The position numbers and the translations under genes were made by a program. Below are positions 31,086 to 42,296 of a DNA stretch of 64,000 bases, one piece after another; the first letter of the stretch is position 1; every line of letters starts with the position of its first letter. Under the pieces are notes generated by a model. That model saw nothing but the letters and a program-made list of their open reading frames with translations. It made no database searches and was not told where the DNA came from. Source of the stretch: an uncultured Kocuria sp. (lineage in GTDB: Bacteria > Actinomycetota > Actinomycetes > Actinomycetales > Micrococcaceae); contig NZ_CANMRA010000011.1 in NCBI RefSeq assembly GCF_947500125.1, forward strand, positions 1 to 64,000, written 5' to 3'.

Positions 31086-31123
31086 GGAACCCCCCGCCGC
31101 TCGTGCGAGCGACGGGGGGTTCC
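31086..31123. terminator. bidirectional terminator, VOC gene / tuf
   Basis: A 10-bp stem GGAACCCCCC/GGGGGGTTCC (31086-31095 with 31114-31123) plus a 6-bp inner stem, between convergent stops and usable from both strands. Confidence 0.8.
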
Positions 31124-31146
31124 GTGCAGATCGAGCAGTCCGTGGA

Positions 31147-32337
<1,191 letters not shown>

Positions 32338-32439
32338 GGTTGTTCCTCCTAGAACATTTGTCGAAACTTGCTCAGCACTTCCCCACCGTGTGTTGTTCGG
32401 GGGGAGCTTGAGGCACTCAGCAGTACTGAAACCTCTGCA

Positions 32440-32445
32440 AGTCTA
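32440..32445 (-). promoter_or_regulatory. tuf promoter -10 box
   Basis: TAGACT on the minus strand in the fusA-tuf gap, TSS near 32433 and a leader of about 95 nt. No clear -35. Confidence 0.45.
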
Positions 32446-32497
32446 CTTTGGCTGTACGTGTTTGATGAAATTCCCGGCCGGGGCCGAGGGGTGGTGC

Positions 32498-34612
<2,115 letters not shown>

Positions 34613-34641
34613 GGTGATTCCCTTTCGGAGATGGTGCCGGC

Positions 34642-34672
34642 GGCCTGCCGGCCCTGGTGGGGCCGACAGGCC
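34642..34672 (-). terminator. rpsG-fusA intergenic hairpin (attenuator candidate)
   Basis: A 13-bp stem with one G-U-type mismatch (34642-34654 with 34660-34672, 5-nt loop) lies 9 nt past the rpsG stop and 30 nt before the fusA start. It has no U-tract; it may attenuate or mark a processing site. Confidence 0.5.
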
Positions 34673-34681
34673 TGGAAGATT

Positions 34682-35152
34682 CTACCAGCGGTAGTGGGCG
34701 AAGGCCTTGTTGGACTCCGCCATCTTGTGGGTGTCCTCGCGGCGCTTCACGGCGGCACCGAGACCGTTGGACGCGTCCAGGATCTCGTTCTGCAGACGCT
34801 CGGTCATGGTGTTCTCACGACGGATCTTCGAGTAGCCGACGAGCCAGCGCAGGGACAGCGCCTGGGCGCGGCCCGGCTTGACCTCGACGGGCACCTGGTA
34901 GGTGGCGCCGCCGACGCGGCGGGACTTCACCTCGAGGGCCGGCTTGACGTTCTCCAGGGCCTTCTTGAGGGTGGCGACGGGATCGGCACCGGACTTGGCC
35001 CGGACGCCCTCGAGGGCGCCGTAGACGATGCGCTCGGCGGTGGACTTCTTGCCGTCCTGGAGGACCTTGTTGATCAGCTGCGTGACGACCGGGGAGCTGT
35101 AGACCGGATCGACGACGAGCGGGCGCTTGGGAGCGGGACCCTTACGAGGCAT
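34682..35152 (-). CDS. rpsG: 30S ribosomal protein S7
   Basis: Initiates head assembly of the small subunit; in E. coli it represses the str operon. 156 aa with [20 protein letters not shown] and [12 protein letters not shown]. The ATG overlaps the rpsL stop by one base (TAATG), indicating coupling. Confidence 0.97.
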   Translation of the reverse strand: MPRKGPAPKRPLVVDPVYSSPVVTQLINKVLQDGKKSTAERIVYGALEGVRAKSGADPVATLKKALENVKPALEVKSRRVGGATYQVPVEVKPGRAQALSLRWLVGYSKIRRENTMTERLQNEILDASNGLGAAVKRREDTHKMAESNKAFAHYRW

Positions 35153-35526
35153 TACTTCTTCTCCTTCTTGGCGCCGTAACGGGAACGGGCCTGCTGGCGG
35201 CCCTTGACACCCTGGGTGTCGAGCGCGCCGCGGACGATCTTGTAGCGGACACCGGGGAGGTCCTTCACGCGACCACCGCGGACGAGCACGATGGAGTGCT
35301 CCTGGAGGTTGTGGCCCTCACCGGGGATGTAGGCCGTGACCTCGACGCCGCCGTTGAGCTTCACGCGGGCGACCTTGCGCAGCGCGGAGTTCGGCTTCTT
35401 GGGCGTGGTGGTGTACACGCGGGTGCACACACCGCGCTTCATGGGGCTGCCCTTGAGTGCGGGCGCCTTGGTCTTGACGACCTTCGGGGTCCGGCCCTTG
35501 CGGACCAGCTGCTGGATTGTAGGCAC
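35152..35526 (-). CDS. rpsL: 30S ribosomal protein S12
   Basis: Decoding-centre protein. 124 aa. The start is GTG at 35526 ([14 protein letters not shown]) with CAGGAG upstream. The segment [13 protein letters not shown] has the wild-type Lys at the streptomycin-resistance position, and the second hot-spot [10 protein letters not shown] is also wild type. First gene of rpsL-rpsG-fusA-tuf. Confidence 0.97.
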   Translation of the reverse strand: MPTIQQLVRKGRTPKVVKTKAPALKGSPMKRGVCTRVYTTTPKKPNSALRKVARVKLNGGVEVTAYIPGEGHNLQEHSIVLVRGGRVKDLPGVRYKIVRGALDTQGVKGRQQARSRYGAKKEKK

Positions 35527-35820
35527 AGTGTCTCCTGATCGGACGGGACGCGTCAGCGGCCCGCTGGGTGTTCGGCTCCCCCGCTCCCGGCCGGGGCCTG
35601 GTGCGGGTGCGGCGCCTGTCGTGGGCCCGGCGGGCGGGCACCACGGTCGCCGCGCCGAAGGTAGCTGGGCAGACGAAAAGGATGGCATTTTGGTACACAC
35701 CGCGTACCAGAGGACCGAGTCCGTTCTGCCATGATTTCTTCGGCCTCCAGGGGCGGCGGGCGCCGAGGGATGACCGTTCAATTCCTCGACAGCCTATCAG
35801 ACCCCGGGCGCGCGGGAAAA
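35527..35820 (-). promoter_or_regulatory. rpsL promoter and leader region
   Basis: No gene in this 300-nt gap. Minus-strand -10 TAGGCT (35791-35796) with TTTCCC (35814-35819) at 17 bp; the -35 overlaps the loop of the upstream regulator's terminator. The leader of about 258 nt contains the inverted repeat GGTAC-N7-GTACC (about 35694-35710), of unknown meaning. Confidence 0.45.
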
Positions 35821-35832
35821 CGCGGGCCCGGG
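35803..35832 (-). terminator. pca-regulator terminator hairpin
   Basis: An 11-bp stem with one G-G mismatch (35803-35814 with 35821-35832) and loop GGAAAA lies 9 nt past the IclR stop. It gives TTTT in the loop on the transcribed strand. Confidence 0.65.
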
Positions 35833-35841
35833 TCCGCGTGC

Positions 35842-36654
35842 TCAGCGGCCGGTCGCGGCGAGGTCGGCGGAGATCCTCCGGGCGCACTCGAGCAGGGGCG
35901 GAACGACGTCGTCCACCGGGTCCCCGGCGCTCGCGCCGGGCATGCCCACGCGCATGGAGACGTTCACGGCGGCGACCACGCGGCCGGTGCCGTCGGTCAC
36001 GGGGGCGGCGACCGAGCGCAGCCCGACCTCGAGCTCCTGGTCCACGAGGGCCCATCCCTGGGCGCGGACCCGCCGCAGGTCCGCCTCGAGGGCCGCACGG
36101 TCGGTGAGGGTGTGCTCGGTCAGGGCCTCGAGGCGCGCCGTGCGGAAGTACCCGGCGAGCTGCTCCGGCTCCAGCGCGGCGAGCAGGACCCGGCCCATGG
36201 AGGTGGCGTGGGCGGGGAACCGCGTGCCCACGGCGATGGCCACGGTCATGATCCGGTGCGTGGAGACGCGGGCGACGTAGACGATGTCGGAGCCGTCCAG
36301 CACGGAGGCGGAGGTCGACTCCTCGACCCGCGCCGAGAGCGTCTCGAGGTGCGGGGCGGCCAGGGCCGGCAGCGACTGCGAGGAGAGGTAGGAGTAGCCG
36401 AGCTGGAGGACCGTGGGGGTGAGCTCGAAGAGGCGTCCGTCCGTGCGGACGTAGCCCAGCTCCTCGAGCGTGAGCAGGAACCGGCGCGCGGTGGCGCGGG
36501 TGAGCCCGGTGCGCCGGGCCACGTCGCTGAGGGTCATCCGGGGGTGCCGGGCGTCGAAGGCCGTGATCACGCCGAGCCCGCGTGCCAGCGACTGCACGAA
36601 CTGTCCCGGGGTGCCCCGCTCCCCCGCCGGGACGGTGGGGTCCTGCTCGGTCAT
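35842..36654 (-). CDS. IclR-family regulator of the pca operon (PcaR-like)
   Basis: 270-aa IclR protein: winged helix-turn-helix about 17-75 (LSDVARRTGLTRATARRFLL) and effector-binding domain about 85-265, with TSMGRVLLAAL. The PcaR/PcaU/PobR subgroup usually has this length and responds to beta-ketoadipate or protocatechuate. Position at the end of the pca genes supports a role in their control. It lies 24 nt after a very strong hairpin that follows pcaJ, with no room for a separate promoter between, so it is probably expressed at a low level by read-through. I cannot tell activator from repressor. Confidence 0.85.
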   Translation of the reverse strand: MTEQDPTVPAGERGTPGQFVQSLARGLGVITAFDARHPRMTLSDVARRTGLTRATARRFLLTLEELGYVRTDGRLFELTPTVLQLGYSYLSSQSLPALAAPHLETLSARVEESTSASVLDGSDIVYVARVSTHRIMTVAIAVGTRFPAHATSMGRVLLAALEPEQLAGYFRTARLEALTEHTLTDRAALEADLRRVRAQGWALVDQELEVGLRSVAAPVTDGTGRVVAAVNVSMRVGMPGASAGDPVDDVVPPLLECARRISADLAATGR

Positions 36655-36677
36655 CGGTGGCCTCCTGTGGGACTGGT

Positions 36678-36717
36678 CCGGGGGCGCGGCGGCCGGTGCC
36701 GGCCGTCGCGCCCCCGG
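36678..36717 (-). terminator. pca operon terminator between pcaJ and the regulator
   Basis: A 19-bp stem with a single G-U pair and a 2-nt loop: 36678-36696 with 36699-36717. It lies 15 nt past the pcaJ stop. It is one of the longest stems in the window. Confidence 0.8.
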
Positions 36718-36731
36718 GGGCGGTGCGGTGC

Positions 36732-37409
36732 TCAGCGGGCGGGCCGCAGCGGGACGTCGACGATCTGCTGGAGCTCCTCGAAGCTCGTCCCGAAGGTCTC
36801 ACGCACCGAGACGCCGTCCTCCTCGATGAGGAACACGGCCTGGTCGGTGTAGATCCGGGAGACGCAGCCCACGCCGGTGAGCGGCATGGTGCACTGCTCG
36901 ACGAGCTTCGACTGCCCCTTCTTGGTCTGCAGGGACATCATCACGAACGTCATCTTCGCACCCGTGGCCAGGTCCATGGCCCCGCCCACCGCGGGGATCG
37001 CGTCCGGCTTGCCCGTGTGCCAGTTGGCGAGGTTGCCCTTCCGGTCCACCTGGAACGCGCCGAGCACGCAGCAGTCGAGGTGCCCGCCGCGCATCATGGC
37101 GAAGGAGTCCGCGTGGTGGAAGTACGAGCAGCCCGGGGTCTCGAGCACGGGGATCTTGCCGGCGTTGATGAGGTCGGGGTCGACCTCGTCGCCGTGGGCC
37201 TCGGGGCCCATGCCGAGCATGCCGTTCTCGGTGTGCAGCGTGACGTCGTCCTCGGCGCTCAGATAGTTGGAGACCAGGGTCGGCTGGCCGATGCCGAGGT
37301 TGACGTAGGAGCCGGCGGGGATGTCGCGGGCCACCACGCGGGCCAGCTCCTCCGGGGCGAGCGGGGTCTCGGACGTCCTGGGCACGGTGTCCACGGTGTT
37401 CTCGCTCAT
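36732..37409 (-). CDS. pcaJ: 3-oxoadipate CoA-transferase subunit B
   Basis: With PcaI transfers CoA from succinyl-CoA to beta-ketoadipate. 225 aa. The SENGxLG-type active-site motif appears as TENGMLGMGPE, with the catalytic Glu of the family. Start 37409, one nucleotide after the pcaI stop. Related succinyl-CoA:acetoacetate transferases share these motifs; the surrounding pca genes decide the assignment. Confidence 0.93.
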   Translation of the reverse strand: MSENTVDTVPRTSETPLAPEELARVVARDIPAGSYVNLGIGQPTLVSNYLSAEDDVTLHTENGMLGMGPEAHGDEVDPDLINAGKIPVLETPGCSYFHHADSFAMMRGGHLDCCVLGAFQVDRKGNLANWHTGKPDAIPAVGGAMDLATGAKMTFVMMSLQTKKGQSKLVEQCTMPLTGVGCVSRIYTDQAVFLIEEDGVSVRETFGTSFEELQQIVDVPLRPAR

Positions 37410-37410
37410 C

Positions 37411-38103
37411 TCAGAGCTCCTCTCGGGGGTCGGTCTGGGCGGGGTCGGCGATCCGCACGACGGTGTCCACGTAGATGCCCGGGGTCACGACGGCCTCGGG
37501 ATCCAGCCCGCCGCGCTCCACGACCTCCGCGACCTGCACGATGGAGGTGGTGGCGGCGGCGGCCATGACGGGGCCGAAGTTGCGAGCCGTCTTGCGGTAG
37601 ACGAGGTTGCCCGCCCGGTCCGCGACGTGCGCCTTGGTCAGGGAGAAGTCGGCCTTGATGGGGTGCTCCAGGATGTAGTGGCGGCCGTCGATCTCGCGGG
37701 CCTCCTTGCCCTCGGCGAGCGGGGTGCCGTAGCCGGTGGGGGTGAAGAACGCCCCGATGCCGGCGCCGGCGGCGCGGATGCGCTCGGCGAGGTTGCCCTG
37801 CGGGACGACCTCGAGCTCGATCTGCCCGGCCCGGTACTTCTCGTCGAAGTGCCAGGAGTCGGACTGGCGCGGGAAGGAGCAGATGATCCTCCGGACGCGT
37901 CCGAGCTGGATCAGCCGGGCCAGGCCCACGTCGCCGTTGCCGGCGTTGTTGTTCACGACCGTCAGGTCGGTGGCGCCGTGGTCGATCAGCGCGTCGATGA
38001 GCTCGACGGGCTGTCCGGCCACGCCGAAGCCGCCGATCATGACGGTCGCGCCGTCGTGGATCGGGGCCACGGCCTGCGCGCAGCTGTCTGCGATGTTCAG
38101 CAT
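37411..38103 (-). CDS. pcaI: 3-oxoadipate CoA-transferase subunit A
   Basis: Partner of PcaJ. 230 aa with the glycine-rich CoA-binding signature GATVMIGGFGVAGQP and the GFFTPTGYGTP-like loop (AFFTPTGYGTPLAEGK). Separate A and B subunits are usual in bacteria. It lies 34 nt after pcaF. Confidence 0.93.
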   Translation of the reverse strand: MLNIADSCAQAVAPIHDGATVMIGGFGVAGQPVELIDALIDHGATDLTVVNNNAGNGDVGLARLIQLGRVRRIICSFPRQSDSWHFDEKYRAGQIELEVVPQGNLAERIRAAGAGIGAFFTPTGYGTPLAEGKEAREIDGRHYILEHPIKADFSLTKAHVADRAGNLVYRKTARNFGPVMAAAATTSIVQVAEVVERGGLDPEAVVTPGIYVDTVVRIADPAQTDPREEL

Positions 38104-38137
38104 GCGATGTGCCTCTCTTCGGTGGTCTGGACGGGTC

Positions 38138-39331
38138 TCAGGCGTTGGGGTTCTCGAGCACGACGGCGAGGCCCTGGCCCACGCCGATGCAGATGGCCGC
38201 GACGCCCCAGCGCTGCCCGGAGGCCTGCAGGGACTTCGCGAGCGTGCCGAGGATGCGGGTGCCGGAGGCCCCGAGGGGGTGGCCGATGGCGATGGCGCCG
38301 CCGTGCCGGTTGACGATCCCGGGGTCGATCCCCCAGGCGTCGACGCACGCCAGGGACTGGGCGGCGAAGGCCTCGTTGAGCTCGACGGCGGCGACGTCGT
38401 CCCAGCCGATCCCGGCGCGCCGCAGGGCGAGGTTCGCGGCCTCGACCGGGGCGAAGCCGAAGAACTGCGGCTCGTTGGCGGCGGCGCCGCGGCCGGCGAT
38501 GCGGGCGAGGGGCTGCAGGCCGGTCAGTTCGGCGGCCTTCTCGGAGCCCAGCAGGGCGGCGGAGGCGCCGTCGTTGAGGGGCGAGGCGTTGCCGGCGGTG
38601 ACGGTGCCGCCCTGCTCCGCCGGGCGGAAGACGGTCCTGAGCCCGCCCAGCTTCTCGACGGTCGAGGACGCGCGGACGGACTCGTCCTGGGTCAGCTCGG
38701 TGCCGGGGACCTGGACGGTGAGGTCCGTGTAGAAGCCCTCGTCCCAGGCCTGCTGGGTGAGCTGGTGGGAGCGGAACGCGAACTCGTCCATGCGGTCGCG
38801 GGTGATGCCGTGCCGCTCGGCGAGCTGCTCGGTGGCCTCCCCCAGGGAGACGGTCCACTCGGGATTCATCCTCCGGTTGACGAGGCGCCAGCCCAGCGTG
38901 GTGGAGGCCAGCGTCAGGTCGCCGGCGGGATAGGGCTTCTCCGTCTTCGGGAGCACCCAGGGGGCCCGGCTCATGGACTCGACGCCGCCGACGAGCATGA
39001 GGTCGGCCTCGCCCGCGTTGATCTGCCGGGACGCGATGATGGCGGCGTCCAGGGAGGACCCGCACAGGCGGTTGACGGTGGTGCCGGGGATCTCGACGGG
39101 CAGGCCGGCCAGCAGCGTGCCCATGCGGGCCACGTTGCGGTTCTCCTCGCCGGCGCCGTTGGCGTTGCCGAGCACGACCTCGTCGATCGCGGCGGGGTCC
39201 AGCGCGGACGCGCGCCGGACCTGCTCGCCGATCACCAGGGCGGCCAGGTCGTCGGGGCGGACGCCCGCCAGCGCGCCGCCGAAGCGGCCGAAGGGGGTCC
39301 GCACGGCGTCGTAGATGTAGGCCTCGGTCAT
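38138..39331 (-). CDS. pcaF: 3-oxoadipyl-CoA thiolase
   Basis: Cleaves beta-ketoadipyl-CoA with CoA to acetyl-CoA and succinyl-CoA, the last step. 397 aa. Acyl-accepting Cys in VNRLCGSSLDA (about residue 91), His in GGAIAIGHPLGASG and the second Cys in AAICIGVGQG. The MTEAYIYDAVRTPFGRFGG start is typical for PcaF rather than acetoacetyl-CoA thiolases. The 104-nt gap to pcaC carries a 17-bp tandem repeat (39362-39395). Confidence 0.95.
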   Translation of the reverse strand: MTEAYIYDAVRTPFGRFGGALAGVRPDDLAALVIGEQVRRASALDPAAIDEVVLGNANGAGEENRNVARMGTLLAGLPVEIPGTTVNRLCGSSLDAAIIASRQINAGEADLMLVGGVESMSRAPWVLPKTEKPYPAGDLTLASTTLGWRLVNRRMNPEWTVSLGEATEQLAERHGITRDRMDEFAFRSHQLTQQAWDEGFYTDLTVQVPGTELTQDESVRASSTVEKLGGLRTVFRPAEQGGTVTAGNASPLNDGASAALLGSEKAAELTGLQPLARIAGRGAAANEPQFFGFAPVEAANLALRRAGIGWDDVAAVELNEAFAAQSLACVDAWGIDPGIVNRHGGAIAIGHPLGASGTRILGTLAKSLQASGQRWGVAAICIGVGQGLAVVLENPNA

Positions 39332-39361
39332 GGTGTTCCTCACTTGCGTCGTTGCTCGTCG

Positions 39362-39395
39362 GTCACGGGGTCTCGGGGTCACAGGGTCTCGGGGT
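39362..39395. repeat. 17-bp tandem duplication between pcaC and pcaF
   Basis: Two adjacent 17-bp copies, 39362-39378 (GTCACGGGGTCTCGGGG) and 39379-39395 (one mismatch). No coding role. Confidence 0.7.
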
Positions 39396-39435
39396 GTCCG
39401 GGCTGGCGGGGCGTGGGCCGTGCCGCGCGCCGGCC

Positions 39436-39843
39436 TCAGGCGCCCTCGGCGTCGAGGGCGTCGAGGACCTGCTTCGCGTGCTTGAAGGCGTTGTTGGCCG
39501 AGGGCACGGAGAGGTAGATCGCCGACTGCAGCAGGATCTCCTTGATCTCGTCGCGCTCCAGTCCGTTGCGCAGGGCGGCTCGCACGTGCATCTCGAACTC
39601 CTCCCAGTGCCCGGCGGCGATCAGCGCGGTCAGGGTGACGGCGCTGCGCATCCGCCGGTCCAGTCCCGGCCGGGTCCAGATCTCGCCCCACGCGTAGCGG
39701 GAGATGAAGTCCTGGAACTCGCCGGTGAAGGCGTCCTTGCCGGCCTCGGCGCGGTCCACGTGGGCGTCGGAGAGCACCTCGCGGCGCACCGCCATGCCGT
39801 CCGCGTGCGCCTCCTGCTCGGTGCGCCGGGGGTTGCTGCTCAT
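39436..39843 (-). CDS. pcaC: 4-carboxymuconolactone decarboxylase
   Basis: Decarboxylates gamma-carboxymuconolactone to beta-ketoadipate enol-lactone. 135 aa, a full stand-alone AhpD-like/CMD protein with RRMRSAVTLTALIAAGHWEE and the C-terminal HAKQVLDALDAEGA. The ATG at 39843 overlaps the pcaD stop by 4 nt (ATGA). In Streptomyces and Rhodococcus the two activities are commonly fused as PcaL; here they are separate but coupled. Confidence 0.94.
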   Translation of the reverse strand: MSSNPRRTEQEAHADGMAVRREVLSDAHVDRAEAGKDAFTGEFQDFISRYAWGEIWTRPGLDRRMRSAVTLTALIAAGHWEEFEMHVRAALRNGLERDEIKEILLQSAIYLSVPSANNAFKHAKQVLDALDAEGA

Positions 39844-40739
39844 GCTCGTGCTCCTCGGGGGTCGTGGGAGGCGTGGGGGCCGTGGGAGGCGTGGGGGCCG
39901 TGGGAGGCGTGGGGGTCCTGGGAATCGTGGGAGGGCTGCGTCCCGAAGTGCTCGTCCAGCAGCCGCGCCACCTGCTGCGGGGCCTCGGCGGGCACCAGGT
40001 GGCCGGCGTCCTGGACGACGACGAGGCGCCCGCCGGTCGCCTCCGCGAGGTCCGCCGCCGACTCCGGCGGCGTCGCGACGTCGTGCGCGCCGACCACGGC
40101 GAGCACGGGCACGGTCGCGGCGGCGAGGTCCGCACGCGTGTCGAAGGCGGCCAGGGCCTCGCACGCCCGGGCGTAGGAGAACCGGTCCGCGTCCTGGAGG
40201 TCGTGCAGCAGCTCCGTGGTGGTGACCGCGTCCCGCTCGATGAATCCCGGGGCGAACCACCGCTGGGCGGAGCCCACGACCTGGGTGGGGGTGCCGGCCG
40301 CGGCCACGAGCCGGGCGCGCTCCGCCCAGGGACCGGGCTCCCCCACCCGGGCGGCGGTGCCCAGGAGGGCGATGGCGCGGAGCCGGTCCGGGGCGTCGAA
40401 GAGCAGCTGCTGCCCCACGCACCCGCCGATCGAGCACCCCGCGTAGAAGAACGGTCGTTCGATGTCGGTCCCGGCGGCCGCTCGGTAGCGGTCCACGGCC
40501 GCCAGCACCCCCTGCGCGAGCTCGGCGACGGTGAACGGGTCGCCGGTGGGCGCGGAGGCCCCGTGCCCGGGCAGGTCCCAGCCCAGGACCCGGACGTCGC
40601 CCGCGAGCCGCCGGGCCATGCCGGACCACAGCGAGGTCACGGACGTGCCGAGCGAGGGGCCGAGCACGAGGAGCGGGGCCTGCGCGGACGGCACCGGCCG
40701 GTCGGCGAACTCGACGAGGGTGAGGACGGGGACGGTCAT
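39840..40739 (-). CDS. pcaD: 3-oxoadipate enol-lactonase with His-rich repeat tail
   Basis: Hydrolyses beta-ketoadipate enol-lactone. 299 aa, against about 260 in the family. Alpha/beta hydrolase with nucleophile Ser in [12 protein letters not shown], Asp in VGAHDVATP and His in [11 protein letters not shown]. The last 30 or so residues are a low-complexity His/Ser/Pro tail encoded by an 18-bp DNA repeat (HASHGP units). The stop overlaps pcaC, exactly where a PcaL fusion would continue. Overlaps pcaB by 4 nt upstream. Confidence 0.93.
   Translation of the reverse strand: MTVPVLTLVEFADRPVPSAQAPLLVLGPSLGTSVTSLWSGMARRLAGDVRVLGWDLPGHGASAPTGDPFTVAELAQGVLAAVDRYRAAAGTDIERPFFYAGCSIGGCVGQQLLFDAPDRLRAIALLGTAARVGEPGPWAERARLVAAAGTPTQVVGSAQRWFAPGFIERDAVTTTELLHDLQDADRFSYARACEALAAFDTRADLAAATVPVLAVVGAHDVATPPESAADLAEATGGRLVVVQDAGHLVPAEAPQQVARLLDEHFGTQPSHDSQDPHASHGPHASHGPHASHDPRGARA
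39863..39934. repeat. 18-bp tandem repeat at the 3' end of pcaD
   Basis: Three 18-bp units CGTGGGAGGCGTGGGGGC at 39863, 39881 and 39899 (the last with one change) and a degenerate fourth to 39934. The unit is a multiple of three, so copy-number changes would keep the reading frame. Confidence 0.9.
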
Positions 40740-42193
40740 GCGGTGCTCCTGGCGCTGGTCCCGGCCGGTGCGCCGGTGGTGGTCGAAGGATCGTTCGCGG
40801 ACCGGTGGTGGTGCTCGAGCACCCGGTCGATCAGCAGGTCGTTGGCGCCGAGGTAGCCGGCGGGGTCGAGCAGCCCGGTCACGACGCCCCGGTCCACGCG
40901 GGTGCCGTCCGCCAGCACCGTGCCCGCGGCGAGGCCCAGGAGGGCGTCGATCATGCCCTGCCGGTCGGTCGCGTGCTCGCGCACGACCGCCTGGACCCGC
41001 TGCTTGCCCGTGGCGCCGTCGGCGGCGGGCGGCAGCAGCGGCGCGAGGACCGCGCTGATCCGCTCGGCGAGCACGGCGGGCCCGGAGGCGTCCAGGTTGG
41101 CCCGCATCCGGGCGGTGTCCACGGTGAGGCCCGCCGTGAGCTCGGCCGCGTGCGACGACGCCGCGACGGCGAGCCGGGCGAGCTCCCGCAGCGCCGGCCA
41201 CTCCGTGTGCCAGGCGCCGTCGGGGCGCTCGTCGACGTACTGGGAGGCGGCGAGGTGGAGCTGGGCCACGAGCTGCGGCGCGGTCAGGGCGGTGCGCCGG
41301 ATCAGCACCGAGAGCACCGGGTTCTGCTTCTGCGGCATCGCGGAGGACACGCCGCGTCCCTCGGCGGCCGGTTCGCGCAGCTCGCCGAGCTCGGGACGGG
41401 AGAGCAGCAGGACGTCGTTGGCGATCCGGCCCAGGGCCGCGCAGACGGCCCCGAGGGTCTCGGCGGTGCGCAGGACCGGTCGCCTGCTGGTGTGCCACAC
41501 GTGCGGCGGCATGCCCAGCCCGAGCTCGTCGGCCCAGCGGCGGGCGAGCTCGACGGCCTGCTCCGCGGCGTCGGGGGCGCCCGGGAAGAGCGCGAGGCTC
41601 CCGGCGAGGGTGCCGGCGGCCCCGCCGAAGGACACCGGCAGCCGGGCGAGCCCGGCCAGGTCCTCCTCGAGGTCCTGCAGCCCGGCGAGCCAGCCGGCGG
41701 CCTTGAGGCCGAAGGTGGTGGGCAGCGCGTGCTGCGTCAGGGTGCGGGCGGCCTGGACGGTGCCGCGGTGGGTCTGCACCAGCCGGGCCAGGGCGTCCGC
41801 GGTGCCGGACAGCTGCCGCGCCAAGGGGACGGCGGCGCGCCGGGCCACGAGCATCATGGCGGTGTCCATGACGTCCTGGCTGGTCAGACCGCGGTGCACG
41901 AAGCGCACGGCGTCGGGATCGAGCTCCCCCAGCCGGCGCCGGTAGTCGGCGAGGAGCGGGATGACCGGGTTGCCGCCGCCCTCGGCGCGCAGGGCGATGT
42001 CCGCGGCGTCGTAGTCGCCCGCCCGGGCGGCCGCACGGGCGGCCTCGGCGGCGCCGCGCGGGGCGAGCCCGGCGTCCGCCTGCGCGGCGACCCAGGCCGC
42101 CTCGACGTCGAGCAGCGCCTGGAGCACCGCGGCGTCGTCGGTGTGCGCGTCCCCCCGGTGGGCCCCGGGGCTGAGCAGCCCGGTGTCGCTCAT
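40736..42193 (-). CDS. pcaB: 3-carboxy-cis,cis-muconate cycloisomerase
   Basis: Lactonises beta-carboxymuconate to gamma-carboxymuconolactone. 485 aa, somewhat longer than the usual 450. Fumarase/aspartase superfamily signature GVSSAMPQKQNP. Start ATG 42193 chosen because the in-frame extension to 42289 crosses the intergenic hairpin. The last ~20 residues are Ser/Thr/Pro-rich. The stop overlaps the pcaD start by 4 nt. Confidence 0.94.
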   Translation of the reverse strand: MSDTGLLSPGAHRGDAHTDDAAVLQALLDVEAAWVAAQADAGLAPRGAAEAARAAARAGDYDAADIALRAEGGGNPVIPLLADYRRRLGELDPDAVRFVHRGLTSQDVMDTAMMLVARRAAVPLARQLSGTADALARLVQTHRGTVQAARTLTQHALPTTFGLKAAGWLAGLQDLEEDLAGLARLPVSFGGAAGTLAGSLALFPGAPDAAEQAVELARRWADELGLGMPPHVWHTSRRPVLRTAETLGAVCAALGRIANDVLLLSRPELGELREPAAEGRGVSSAMPQKQNPVLSVLIRRTALTAPQLVAQLHLAASQYVDERPDGAWHTEWPALRELARLAVAASSHAAELTAGLTVDTARMRANLDASGPAVLAERISAVLAPLLPPAADGATGKQRVQAVVREHATDRQGMIDALLGLAAGTVLADGTRVDRGVVTGLLDPAGYLGANDLLIDRVLEHHHRSANDPSTTTGAPAGTSARSTA

Positions 42194-42248
42194 GCGCGTC
42201 CTCCTGAGGGGTTCGTCCGGTCGTGCGTCGTGGGGTGTGGTGCGGGCG

Positions 42249-42291
42249 CCGTGCGGGAGCCCCGGCCGGTGCGTCCGGTGCTCCCGCACGG
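42249..42291 (-). terminator. intra-operon hairpin between pcaG and pcaB
   Basis: A 12-bp perfect stem (42249-42260 with 42280-42291) starts 6 nt past the pcaG stop. It could reduce expression of pcaB and later genes relative to pcaHG or stabilise the pcaHG message. Confidence 0.5.
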
Positions 42292-42296
42292 GCCGG

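Noticed and set aside
39863-39934. Short regular repeats as a CRISPR array
   Set aside because: The 18-bp units are directly adjacent without spacers and encode in-frame residues of PcaD; no cas genes are near.
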